Source: Tolypeutes matacus
Taxonomy: Eukaryota > Chordata > Mammalia > Cingulata > Chlamyphoridae
Assembly: GCA_026826555.1 (NCBI GenBank)
Contig: JAKSZT010054569.1
Coordinates: 2,718,258-2,782,257 of the forward strand
Length of the DNA: 64,000 nt
Reading direction: 5' to 3'
Shown here: positions 53,876 to 64,000 of the stretch, one piece after another
Layout of the letters: each line of letters begins with the position of its first letter
Position numbering within the stretch: the stretch's first letter is position 1
Position numbers and translations under genes: made by a program
The notes under the pieces: model-generated
What the model was told of the DNA's origin: nothing
Databases searched by the model: none
The model's input: only the letters and a program-made list of their open reading frames with translations

Positions 53876-56338
53876 AGGGGACAAAAGACTTGAATAGACA
53901 TTTGTCCAAAGAAGAAATACAAATGGCAAAAAAAAAAAAAAAAAAAACCACTTGAAAAAATGTTCAACATCACTAGCGATTAGGGAAATGCAAATCAAAA
54001 CTACAATGAGATATTTCAGACCTATTAGATTGGCCAATATTAAAAGGTCAGAAAATTGTAAATGTTGGAGAGGATATGGAGAGATAGGAATGCTTATTCA
54101 TTGTTGGTGGGAATGTAGAATGTGCAGCCACTGTGGAGGACTGTTTGCAGTTCCTAAAGAAGTTGAATATAGATTTGTTATGTGACAAAGCAATACCATT
54201 ACTAGGTATATAACCCAGAAGAACTGAGAGTACTGACATGAATAGACATCGTTATTCATGATAGCCAAAAGTTGGAAATACCCCAGATGTCCATCAATTA
54301 ATGAATGGGTAAACAAATTGTGGTGTCTTCACATGATGGAACAATATGCAGCTGTAAGAAGAAATGAAGTTGTAAATAATATGACAACATGGATGAACCT
54401 GGAGGACATTATGTTGAGTGAAGCAAGCCAGACACAAAAGGATGATTACACTACTATGAACTAAATATATTGTGTAAACTCATGGAGTTAATAACTAGAA
54501 AAGAGGTCACCAGAAAATAGAATGAGGTTAGAGAATGGACAGCTGAGGGTTAACCTGTGCAGAACTGGTAAAAAGGTTGCTTGTTAATCTTTGGAAGTGA
54601 ATAGAAAAGGTGAAAGCACATCATAGTATTTGTAACTAGCAGTTCTATTATATGGGTACAACAGTGGTTGAAAGGGAAAGTCTAAGGTCTTGTATATTAC
54701 TAGAAATAAAGCTAAAAAAATGTAACATGGGACTGTATAACATAGTGAAATTTTATGTGAAATATGAATATGGGTAATACTGCATATATAAGACTGTTTT
54801 TACAAAAGAGACGGAAACAAATTAGCAGCTTCGTAGGGCAAGAGAAGTACAGAGAGATTGAGAATCGATAAGCTTTTTGTTTGTTTATTATTATTATTAC
54901 TGGAATAATGAAAATGTTCTAATAATGACTGAAGTGATGAATGCACAACTATGTGATTATACCAAATACCATTGACTGTACACTTTGGATGGATTTATGC
55001 TTTAATTAATATGTATCAATAAAATTCATTTGTTTAAAAAAAAAAAGAATTTGCTATCAACAGATCTTTTCTAAAAGAAATTTTAAACAATGCACATGAA
55101 GCAGAAAACAAATGATCCCAAATGGAAGTTCTAAGAATTAATGAGTAAAGGTGTGAGTAAATTAAATAAACACTGATAATATAAAACTATTATAATAATG
55201 CCTATTTATGGAGGAAATAAAATAGAAACTGGACAACTCAGTTTCTAAGGATGTTCTATTATTTTGGCAAGTGGGTAAAAAAAAAGATTAACTTTAGACT
55301 TTGTTTTAGTATATATACAAAAATACCTATAGTAATTATGAAGAACTATACTCATAGAGTATAACTTTAAATAAGAAGGAAAATAGAATGGAAAAAAGGG
55401 GAGGAGGGAAAAATAGGGCTATAACCAGAACAGACAAGAAAGAAAAAACATTTATTAAGTAGGAAAAGAATAAACAAATAGAAAACAAATAAGATAACAT
55501 AAATAAATCGAAACGTATCAGTAATTACAATAAATACAAATGGGTGAAATTCTCAAGTTAAAAGAAAAAGATTGTCAGACCACATTAAAAACCAAAACAA
55601 AATCCAGATATATTCTATTTAGAAAACATTCCCAAAACAAAAGGACACAGAAAGGTTGGAAGCCAATGGGTGGGAAAAGATATATTAGACAAATAACCAA
55701 ATGAAAACTTCTATAATGTAAAAAGAATTACTATAGGAAAAGAGAGTCACTAAATAATTATTAATAGTTCAACTCATAAGAAGAGAGAGTAATTTTAATT
55801 TATATGCATACAAAACTATAGCTTCAAAATGTATAAAGCAAACATTTATAACCTCAAAGAAAAATTGACAAATGGAGAGATTTCCACATACCTCTCTCAG
55901 TAATTGCTGGATCAAGCAGACAGAAACTTCAAAAGAGTATTGATTTAAATAGCTCAATTAATAAACTTGATCTAAAATATATTTTTGAATATTGCATACA
56001 ACTAGAGAATACACATTCTCTTTAAGGGAACATTTATTAAAATGCGCAAAGCACTACATATTGTATGATTCCATTTATATAAATGTAAATATAAATCAAT
56101 ATATAAAGATGAAGTTAGATTAGTGGTTATGTAAGGTTGGGGAAGGATAGAGGGATTGAGAGGCGACTGCTAAAGGTGTGGGGGTTTTATTTTTGGAGTA
56201 ATGAAATTATTCTAAAATTTTTTGTGGTGATGAATACACAAGATTGCAATTATACTAAAAGCTATTGATTATACACTTTGGATAGATCATATGGTATGTG
56301 AATATATCTCAATAAAACTGCTTAAAAATAAATAAGTA

Positions 56339-56730
56339 GGGAAGCGGATGTGGCTCAAGTGATTGGGCTCCCATCTACCATATAGAAGTCCAGAGTTCGA
56401 TACCCAGGGCCCCCTGGTGAAAGGCAAGCTGGCCTGCACGGCAAGCTGGCCTGAATGGAGAGCTGGCCCGTGGACAGAGCTGGCGCAGCAAGGTGATGCA
56501 ACAAAAAGAGACATAGAAGAGAGACAATAAGAGACACAGCAGACCACAGAGTTGAGGTGGCGCAGGAGACTGAGTGCCTCTCCCCACTCCAGAAGGTCAC
56601 AGGATTGGTTTTCAGTGCCGCCTAAAGATAAGTCAAGCAGACACAGAAAAACACACAGAGAGCAGACAGCAAGTGCAAAACAATGGGGGCTGGGGGAGGG
56701 GATAAAGAAATAAAATAAATCTTTAAAAAT
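56339..56730 (+). mobile_element. Dimeric DAS-SINE
   Basis: GGGAAGCGGATGTGGCTCAA opens the first unit, and 'GAGTTGAGGTGGCGCAGGAG' opens the second after the 'GCTGGCC' linker. The duplication AATAAATAAGTA is at 56327-56338 and 56732-56743, with A+T-rich ambiguity. ORFs at 56287-56793 are shadows on the reverse strand. Confidence 0.9.
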
Positions 56731-56764
56731 AAATAAATAAGTAAATGTATAAGAACAGCCAGAA

Positions 56765-57000
56765 ATAGCAGCTGTGTACAGCAGGAAAAGCATACAGATT
56801 GAGAGGTGAAGAATTTACTTGTTTTTTTGTTTGTCTATTATTATTATAGAAATAATGAAAATGCTCTAATAATGATTGTTGTGATGAATACACAACTATG
56901 TGATTATACCAAATACCACTAACTGTACATTTTGTATGAACTGTATGCTTTATTAATATATATTAATAAAAATGATTTGTTTTTTTAAAAAACTCAAAAA
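56765..57000 (+). mobile_element. L1 3' UTR fragment
   Basis: 'TTATTATTATAGAAATAATG', AAAATGCTCTAATAATGATT, ACACAACTATGTGATTATACC and 'TACATTTTGTATGAACTG', with an ATTAATAAAAATGATTTG end, repeat the 3' end of the L1 copies at 54870-55040 and, reversed, at 15800-15960. Confidence 0.75.
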
Positions 57001-60000
57001 AATGTGCTACACTAATGAAAAGTGTTAACAATAGGGGAAGCTGTGTGAGGGGTGTATATGGAAATTCTGTGTTTTCTGCATGATTTTTCTGTAGACCTAT
57101 AAATTCTCTAACAAAAAAAAATTTTTTTAATGTTCTTCTAGATCATAAAGTTAGCCTCAACAAATATTTAAGGAGTGGTATACAATCACATTCTCTGACC
57201 ACATTGCCTTTCAGAAGTAAAATAATAACAAGATGGTAACTACAATTACCCTATTTGTTTGGAAATTTAAAAACATACTGGTAAGCAACTACTGTGTCAA
57301 AGGAGTAAAAATGGATGCAAAAATAGAACTGAAAAAGAAAATACTATGGATAAAACTTGTGAGACGCCGTGAAAACGGTAAAGAGAAATTTATAGCCTTA
57401 AATGAAAACAGCGAAAAAGAAAGAGGTTGAGTTAATGAACCAAGCACCCAACCTAAAAAGTTAGTAAAATAGAAGAATATATACAAGGAAGTAGAAGAAA
57501 GAAAATGAAAACAGTAATAGAAATAATAAAAGAAAACACAAACACACTTGCAGAGAATCCACAAAGCCAAAATTGGTTCTCTGAAAAGACCAAATTCCTG
57601 ATAAGACTAATCAGGGGGATGAGAGAGAAAGAGAGAAAAGGAGGATAAACAATAAAAAGAATGGAAAGAAGGAAATACAATTGTTATAGACATAAACGTT
57701 AAATATATAGTAACAGGATGTTAGTATTAACTTTCCACCAATAAATGTGAAAGCTTAGATGAAATGGACAATTCCTTGGAAAAGAGAACTCACCAAACCA
57801 AACAAGAAGAACTAGGAAATCCTAAATAATCCCAAAACCATTAAAGAAAAGGAATTAATAACAAAATAGTTAAACTGAGCCAGGCGAGTTCTACTAAAAA
57901 TTCACAGAAAAGAGAATTCCAGACTTATATAAACACTACCTAAAAAGAAGCAAACAAAAGAATAATCCTAACTAATTTTATGAGGCTGGCATAATCTTAA
58001 TACCAAACAAGACAAAGACAGTATACAAAGAAAAAAATTATAGGCCCAGATTTTTAAATCCTCATTTAAAATATTAGAAAACCAAATCCAGCACTATTTT
58101 TTAAAAAACAATATCTATCACGAAAAAATCAAGTTTATTTCATAAATCCAAGATTGATTTAATATTGGAAAATCAAATAATCTAATTTAATACAATTAAA
58201 GATTTAAAGAGAAAAACAAAAAGAACATCTCAGATGTAGAAAAAACTTAGGGCAAAGGTCCATATCCATTCAGATAGCAAAAAATAAAATAAAAAATACC
58301 TTAGCAAAGGAATAATAAAGGACATTTTTTTAAAAAATATGGCAACATCATATCTAATGATAAAATGTTGAAAACATTCCCTAAAGAAAAAGACAAGGAT
58401 CCCCTTTTACCACCACTCCTGTTCAACATGTTCAATGCAATGATGTAAAAAAAAAAAAGGTTAATGATTGGAAAGGAGAAAACATCATATGCATGTGATA
58501 CAACTGTCCATGTGAAACACAAACAGTAGAATTTACTACAGATAAATTATTGGTATCAAAGTGTCTAAGAAATTTGCTGAATAAAAAAAAATCTATATAC
58601 ACAAGTGAAATGCAATTCTATACAACAGGAACAAGCCGCCATAAAATATAATTTTAAAACGATCCCATTTATAATAGCACAAAGGTTATAAAGTATTTAG
58701 GAATAAATCCAGCAAGAGATATGCAAGACTTTTATGGAAACAATATAAAACTTCCCTGAAAGCCACTAAAGAACACCTAAACAAATGAGAGATATATGTC
58801 TTTGGAAAGGAAAGATGCAGATGTTGCTGTGATTTAAAATTGAGCTAAAAATTCAATGCAATGCCAATAAAAATCCCAACAGTTACTGTGGAACTGTTTC
58901 CAAATGTAAAAGGAAGAAGAAAAAGATAACAAAAAATAAATACATAAATAAAACAGGAAAAAAATTTTTTTTAAAGAAAACAGCAGAAAAAAAGAAAAAG
59001 AAAAAAAATACAAATGTATAAGGAAGAACAAAAGTTGAAGGATTCTAACTTCTGGACTTTAAATCATATTACCTAGCTACAATGGTAAAAACAGCATGGT
59101 ACTGGCATAAAGACAAACACATAGACCAATGGAACCGAACTGATGGTTCAGAAACAGACCCTCATATGTATGGCCAAGTGATTTTTGACAAGCCTGTCAA
59201 ACCCACCCAGCTAGGGCAGAACAGTCTATTCAACAAATGGTGCTGGGAGGACTGGATATCCAAAGCCAAAAGAAATAAAGGGGACCCCTATCTCACACCT
59301 TATATAAAAATTAATTCAAAATGTATCAGAGACCTAAATATAAAAGCAAGAACCTCAAAGCTCCTAGAAGAAAATGTAGGAAAACACCTTCAAGAACCGG
59401 TGGTAGGTGGTACATCCTTTACCCTTACACCGAAAGCACAAGTCATAAAAGAAAACATGCATAAATAGGACCTCTTCAAACTTAAACACTTCTGTGATTC
59501 AAAGGGCTTCATCAAGAAGGTGAAAAGGCAGCCTACTCAATGGGAGAGAAAATATTTGGAAGCCACATATCTGATAAGGGTTTGATTTCTATTCTATATA
59601 AAGAGATCATACAACTCAACAATAAAAGAGCAAGCTATCCAATTTTTAAAATGGGCAAAAGATTTAAATAAACATTTCTCCAAAGAGGAAATACAAATGG
59701 CCAAAAAGCACATGAAAAAAATGTTCTATATCACTAACTATTACGGAAATGCAAATCAAAACAACAATGCGATGACATCTCACACCACACAGAATGGCCA
59801 TTATTAAAAAAACAGAAAACAATAAGTGCTGGAGAGGATGTGGAGAAAGAGGAACACCCCTTCACTGTTGGTGGGATTGTAAAATGGTGCAGCCTCTGTC
59901 GAAGACAGTTTGGCAGTTCCTCAAGAAGCTAAATATAGAACTGCCATATGATCCAGCAATTCCTCTACTAGGAACATATCCAGAAGAGCTGAAAACTGTG

Positions 60001-60935
60001 ACACGAACAGACATCTGCACACTGATGTTCACAGCGGCGTTATTCACAATTGCCAAATGATGGAAACAACCCAAGTGCCCATCAATCAACGAATGGATAA
60101 GCAAAATGTATATATACATACGATGGAATACTATGCTTCAGTAAGAAGAAATGAAATTGGGACACATATGATAACATGTATGAATCTTGAAGACGTTATG
60201 CTAAGTGAGGTAAGCCAGACACAAAAGGACAAATATTGTATGGTCTCATTAATATGAACTAAATACGAAGAATAAAAACACAGAGTTAAATCTTAGAGTA
60301 TAGGTTATTAGGAGTTAAGAGGAGGGATGCGAAAGACCTCTGATGCTTAATATATAGAAGTTTTAATTAACTTTACTGTAAAAGTGTGGACATAGATAGA
60401 GTTGATGGCAATACATTATAGTGAGTAGCAGCAATTTATAAATGGGAATGTGGCTGGAAAGGGTAGTCTAGGGATGTAAATGTCAATTGAAAGAAAGGTA
60501 GATAATAATCTAGGGACTGAATAGCACACTGAACCCAGAGGTGGATGAGAATTGTGGTTGAGGGTACAGATGCAAGAGTGTTCTTTGTGAGCTAGAGCAG
60601 ATGTACATCAATATTGCAGGGGGTGGGAATGTGGAGAAGCAGGGGAAAAATACAACTGGTGTGACCTATGGACTGTGGTTAACAGCAGTACTGTATATTC
60701 ATGCATCTATGCCAAAGATGTACTGTGCTGATAATGAGTATAGAAAAAGTGTGCCAAATGTATGCTACAGACCGTGGTTAGTGGTAATAGTCTGATGATA
60801 TTATCTTATAATCTGTAACAAATGTTCCACCACGGTGTGGTGTGTTGGTGAGGCAGTGTTGTATGGGAATTCTACACATGTGCATGACTGTTTTGTAAGT
60901 TCACAACTTCTGTAATAAAAATATTTTTAAAAAAT
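57000..60935 (+). repeat. Old L1 fragments, ORF2 to 3' end
   Basis: An L1 3' tail lies at 57000-57120 (AATAGGGGAAGCTGTGTGAG, TTTTTCTGTAGACC). ORF2 remnants follow at 57130-59060. Better preserved C-terminal ORF2 runs from 59080 to 60257 (open 59082-59468, MVKTAWYWHKDKHIDQWNRT and FNKWCWEDWISKAKR; 59794-60060, [38 protein letters not shown]). The 3' UTR ends with CTTCTGTAATAAAAATATTT near 60930. Probably at least two copies are joined. Confidence 0.65.
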
Positions 60936-60939
60936 AATA

Positions 60940-61250
60940 ATAGGATGGGTTGGGGGAAAAATATGCCAAATGTAAGATACAAACAAACCAGTCCCATCCC
61001 CCAAAAGGAAGGAGCAGCTTCAACTGCAAGCAAAACAATTCCTTTCCTCTGCCCCATAATATCAAAATCCCTTCTCAACCTGAAGCAATCAAAGCAGACA
61101 CCATCCCAAATCCCTCAAGACTGAGGAATGAACAAAAATAAGGGGGGAGTGCAACCACAAAACAAGGCAGATTTATTGTTATTGTAGTTATTATCTTCTG
61201 TTACGGAGTAACTTGTAACACTGATATTAAAAAAACAAAACAATAAAAAT
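60940..61250 (+). repeat. Decayed relative of the 52727 retroposon
   Basis: 'CAGCTTCAACTGCAAGCAAAA', 'TCCCTTCTCAACCTGAAGC', 'GACACCATCCCAAATCCCTC' and 'AAGACTGAGGAATGAACAAA' run parallel to 53300-53420 ('GTCTGCAACTGCAAGCAAG', 'CCCCTCTCAATTAGAGG', 'GACATCACCATCCCAGACTCC', 'AGGACTTGGGGAAAGAAC'). The order is shared and the spacing is similar, but many bases differ. Confidence 0.5.
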
Positions 61251-61324
61251 AATAATAATAAGGAATTATTATTAATTTAAAGGTGATAATGTTATTTCAA
61301 TCATGTAGGAAAATGTTTTTTTAG

Positions 61325-61915
61325 GCAAAATAAAAAAAAACCTACAATGAGACATCATTTACACCCATCAGATTGGCAAAAACCTTTAAATCCAATAATC
61401 CCAGTACTGGTGAGGCAAGGAGCAATGAAGCTGAGCATGTGCACTGGGAACAGTTTGGCACTGCTGGAAAGGCTGACAATATGCCCATCCCATGACCAGG
61501 CAACCTTAGAGACTTCTGCACGTGCCCAGGGTGTGTGCAGCGAGTTCTTGCAGTGAAAAGCAGGCTATGACCCAAATATTCACCAGCCATAGAATGAATG
61601 AATGAATGAATAATGTATTACAATGGAACACTAAATGACAGTAAAAATAGCAAACAATAAGCAAAACTATATCTACATTACTTACAGATACATTTATATA
61701 TGGGTAATGAAAATATAAAGATAAACAAGGGAATAATTACTATGAAATTCAAGACAGCCGTAACCTGAGGAAGGGGTTTCTACAGCACAGGAAATGCTCT
61801 CCTTCAGCTGGAAGGTAGGAAATAGACGTCTACTTTATGACTGCATGAACTATACAAATACCTTTTGTACCTCCTTTGAATACACACATATTTCACAATA
61901 AAATTTTGTAAAAAG
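61325..61915 (+). repeat. L1M-type ancient L1, 3' end
   Basis: 'GAGACATCATTTACACCCATC', 'AGATTGGCAAAAACCTTTAA', AACAGTTTGGCACTGC, 'ATTCACCAGCCATAGAATG', 'ACAAGGGAATAATTACTATG' and a final ATATTTCACAATAAAATTTTG give the complete order of an L1M ORF2 end and 3' UTR. Decayed; ORFs here are chance. Confidence 0.7.
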
Positions 61916-61947
61916 GGAATATTAGGAACATAAAATTCAGATCTTAC

Positions 61948-62012
61948 CAGGATAAGAACGATTCTGTTTATTTGATGAAATTTCTGAAAGAGTATCCAGT
62001 GAATCTGTTACT
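61948..62012 (-). CDS. CLIP4: CLIP4 coding exon (65 bp), third from the end
   Basis: On the minus strand, acceptor TATTCATAG (AG at 62014-62013) is followed by A, the last base of a split codon. The next codons read VTDSLDTLSEISSNKQNRSY then P, and the exon ends with G, the first base of a Gly codon. The donor is GTAAGATCT. It joins in frame to the exon at 48781-48853. The encoded stretch is a polar, serine- and asparagine-rich linker between CAP-Gly domains. I recognise it as CLIP4 by this linker and the splice phases. The exon before it is outside the window or not visible. Confidence 0.88.
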
Positions 62013-62891
62013 CTATGAATAAAACAAACAATTAATGCACATCCCATTAGAAGTAGGTGGTCTTCAGACTTAAGACTGGTTCTCAAATGAGGTTATCACA
62101 GCAACTATTAATTTGTTATTTCATTCATTCAACAAATATTTACTGAATACCCATTATAACCCAGGAATGAGCTTCAATCAAGTATGGCAGATAGGCAGTA
62201 ATCAACTAGAAGAGGTCCTTGTTTGCTAAGGCTAATTAGTACTGTCAAATCAACTTACAGTGGAGCCACTTAAAATAGGGCCATAGCTTTATGTCTTTGG
62301 AATTGTATCTTCAAAAGCGAAACTAAAAAAAAAATTGAAAATTTGAAAATTTTATATATTTAAGTGTTAGATTATAATTATAAAAATATGACTGTTAAAT
62401 TGAACCAAAAAAGAGACGGCTGGCTTTGTGTATGTACGTGGCTTTTCTGATAAAATTGAATGGTTAATACAATTCAGCATCAGTTACTGCATATTTGACT
62501 TTAAGCACAATCATAAAGGTCATGTCCCCAATGGTTTTCCTGTCATTTTTTGATATTCAAATCATTCTCTCTCTTTTTTTTAAAAACCAACCCTGAGAGC
62601 CTCATTTTCTTTTGATTGTCTGCTGATCTAAATCATTTAAACCTTCATTTATCCATTACTTCCTCCCATACCCTTTATTACCACCAAGATATCCTGCTTC
62701 TGTAATTCATATGCATCATTTTCACATGCTATACAACAGATAATCATCGATGAGAGATGGATGGACACAAAGAATATGACTTGAGGAAGGAGGCAGATAC
62801 TTGAATTTGCTGAGGGATTTTTTAAATGACCAGTTCTTTAGTAAAAAATACCTAATCATGGGAACGACACCAGTGAGCACTAAGCTGTGGA

Positions 62892-62990
62892 GTCCACTTG
62901 GGCAGCATATGTACTACATTAGAAGAGATTAGATTTCCTCTAACCAGTGAATTTTCTCAGAATTTTGTGAAGAAGTAGTGATTCACTTAC
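62892..62990 (+). pseudogene. Degenerate U6 snRNA-like fragment
   Basis: GTCCACTTGGGCAGCATATG then TACTACATTAGAAGAGATTAG aligns in order with the U6 start (GTGCTCGCTTCGGCAGCACATATACTAAAATTGGAA..GAGATTAG), with many changes. The later part, 'GAATTTTGTGAAGAAGTAGTG', is a weak match to the U6 'AAATTCGTGAAGCGTTCC'. No PSE or TATA context is seen, so it is a pseudogene at best. Confidence 0.5.
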
Positions 62991-63193
62991 ACATTAACAG
63001 AACAAAAGGCATTAACTAGATGAAAGGTGGGTGGTGGCAGGTGGGTCTAGAAAGCCTTCCAGGCAGTGAAATAACATGTGCACAGATTCTAGGGCAAAAG
63101 GCACATGTTTAAAATGGAAAGGGGAAAAAGGCCAGGAGTTGATGCAACCCCAGGAAGGAGTGACTGGCTACTCTCTTATTAAGACAGTCAGGA

Positions 63194-63387
63194 GGGAAGC
63201 GGCTGTGGCTCAATCAGTAGGGCTCCCGTTTACCATATGGGAGGCCCTGGGTTCGGTTCCCGGGGCCTCCTGGTGAAGGCAAGCCTGCCCGCACGGCGTG
63301 GTTGGCTGACCCAGCGAGCACAAGCAGCAAGGGGGAGATAAATGAATAAATAAATAAAATCTTTAAAAAAAAAAAAAAAAAAAAAAA
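63194..63387 (+). mobile_element. DAS-SINE, long A tail
   Basis: Body GGGAAGCGGCTGTGGCTCAA, core GGGTTCGGTTCCCGG, then the 'AAGCCTGCCCGCACGG' linker start of the dimeric form, and an AATAAATAAATAAA tail with about 26 A. The 13-bp duplication AAGACAGTCAGGA is at 63181-63193 and 63388-63400, exact. It looks like one of the youngest copies. Confidence 0.93.
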
Positions 63388-63479
63388 AAGACAGTCAGGA
63401 AGCGATGTCTCGCTTCAAGCTCTTCCATCTTAAAGATCAGTGGTGTCTTTAGAGAGCTACAAGCATGGTTTCAATTCCA

Positions 63480-63590
63480 AACACCACACAATCAGGGACC
63501 ATGTCTGTTTTATTTGTTTATAGAATGCCTAGCACAGCACAAAGTGCTAAAAGACCCTTAACAGTATTTGACGATGATGAATGAAACACT
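63480..63590 (+). repeat. L2-like LINE 3' end fragment
   Basis: 'AGGGACCATGTCTGTTTTATTTG', 'AGAATGCCTAGCACAGCACA' and 'GATGATGAATGAAAC' match the L2 3' end order. Confidence 0.5.
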
Positions 63591-64000
63591 CAGAAGATGA
63601 CAGAAGCCAGCTGGCTGGGAGAGCAGTTCCTTTAGACAGCCGGGTCTCTTTAAGAAGGGGTGGGGGCTGCTTTTAAAGGAACCACCTTGACGAGCCAAAT
63701 TGGAGAGAAGCAAAAAACAAAGTAAAAAACATGTGTTCCATAAACAAAGAAAGAATTAAAGGTGAAAACATGAGAAAGTGGCTCCCTAACATAAAGAAGA
63801 AAGGGCTGTTGCAGTAGAAAAAAAGCACTGAACTAAGAATCCAATAGCGCACTTGATCAATACTTAATGTGCCTTCAATATGCCAAACTAGTTTTCTCTG
63901 GGTAATAAAACATGAAAAAAGAATCCCAGCCCTCATGAGTAAGAGACAAACAAAACCTACAAGAGACTATAGAAATGTGTTGATGAAGATATGCCCAAAG

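Larger units (their letters stand above)
51485..55046 (+). mobile_element. 5'-truncated L1 with two nested insertions
   Basis: It starts inside ORF2 (TAAAAATCAATAATAGTGTTTC). An open piece 51659-51916 contains [20 protein letters not shown], and the ORF2 end lies at 53882-54464. A 3' UTR follows to TGTATCAATAAAATTCATTTG and an A tail at 55046. A DAS-SINE (52482-52668) and a retroposon (52727-53875) interrupt it. Its 3' end is of the same family as that of the L1 at 15792. Confidence 0.8.
49870..56338 (+). repeat. Old L1M/HAL1-like host element, interrupted
   Basis: Decayed L1 ORF1 sequence lies at 49870-50509. It resumes at 51171-51484 ('CACACCTAGACACACCATCAT', 'TTTTTAACCTAAATTCTATACC') and again at 55047 (GAATTTGCTATCAACAGATC). 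That continues into ORF2-like DNA, and a 3' end lies near 56040-56330 (TTGTGGTGATGAATACACAA, 'CTCAATAAAACTG'). The gaps are the younger L1 inserts at 50524 and 51485. Whether the 3' end belongs to the same copy is uncertain. Confidence 0.55.
48854..61947 (-). other. CLIP4: CLIP4 intron, 13 kb, LINE-filled
   Basis: This is a phase 1 intron on the minus strand (one base before, two after). The donor GTAAGATCT is at 61947-61939 and the acceptor CATATTTAG is at 48862-48854. From about 49870 to 61915 it is nearly all LINE, SINE and retroposon sequence, mostly in the orientation opposite to CLIP4. Bases 48860-49860 are A+T-rich unique sequence without a feature I can name. Confidence 0.85.
62013..64000 (-). 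other. CLIP4: CLIP4 intron, part
   Basis: This is the intron upstream (in CLIP4 direction) of the 65-bp exon, phase 2. It contains an old ancient-LINE stretch near 62120-62180 (TTCATTCATTCAACAAATATT), a U6-like fragment (62892-62990), a DAS-SINE (63194-63387) and an L2 3' end (63480-63590). No further CLIP4 exon was found before the end of the window. Confidence 0.8.

Overview
This is ordinary vertebrate nuclear DNA from a placental mammal, almost certainly a xenarthran (armadillo, sloth or anteater; armadillo most likely). The main clue is eleven tRNA-derived SINEs of the xenarthran DAS type, marked by a 'GGATGTGGCTCAA' head and a 'GGGTTCGATTCCC' B-box-like core. Most are flanked by target-site duplications. 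Long L1 copies share a lineage-specific 3' end. I found no bacterial genes, CRISPR arrays, operons or viral genomes.

Two convergent protein genes account for the recognisable coding DNA. On the + strand are the last five coding exons of the receptor tyrosine kinase ALK (610-702, 2687-2788, 29961-30095, 30775-30865, 33193-33885). They run from the catalytic-loop Asp to the stop codon, followed by a 3' UTR with an AATAAA at 34316. On the - strand are the last three coding exons of CLIP4, a CAP-Gly microtubule-binding protein (61948-62012, 48781-48853, 43994-44315). All splice sites are GT/AG, the codon phases join without error, and the ALK and CLIP4 ends face each other across roughly 8 kb. 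The same neighbours lie convergent in human.

Most of the rest is transposon-derived. ALK intron 26 (27 kb) holds an ancient + strand L1 into which two younger - strand L1s inserted. One is 6.16 kb, apparently full length, with a perfect 15-bp duplication. The other is 5.2 kb and has lost the reverse transcriptase core. The CLIP4 intron at 48854-61947 is a second nested stack of L1 copies. It carries DAS-SINEs and a 1.15-kb poly(A)-tailed retroposon that I cannot assign to a family. Intron 28 of ALK holds a hAT-type element with inverted termini and a perfect 8-bp duplication. The region between the genes (34341-42074) and ALK introns 25, 27 and 28 are mostly unique sequence with scattered ancient MIR, L2 and MER5 fragments.

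The ORFs of 60 codons or more that do not belong to ALK exon 29, ALK exon 27 or the CLIP4 terminal exon are L1 remnants, antisense shadows or chance. The most interesting items are the unclassified retroposon, the triple-nested L1, the hAT insertion, and a TG-rich tract plus SINE just upstream of the frame-neutral ALK exon 27. I see no evidence for a previously undescribed biological system.
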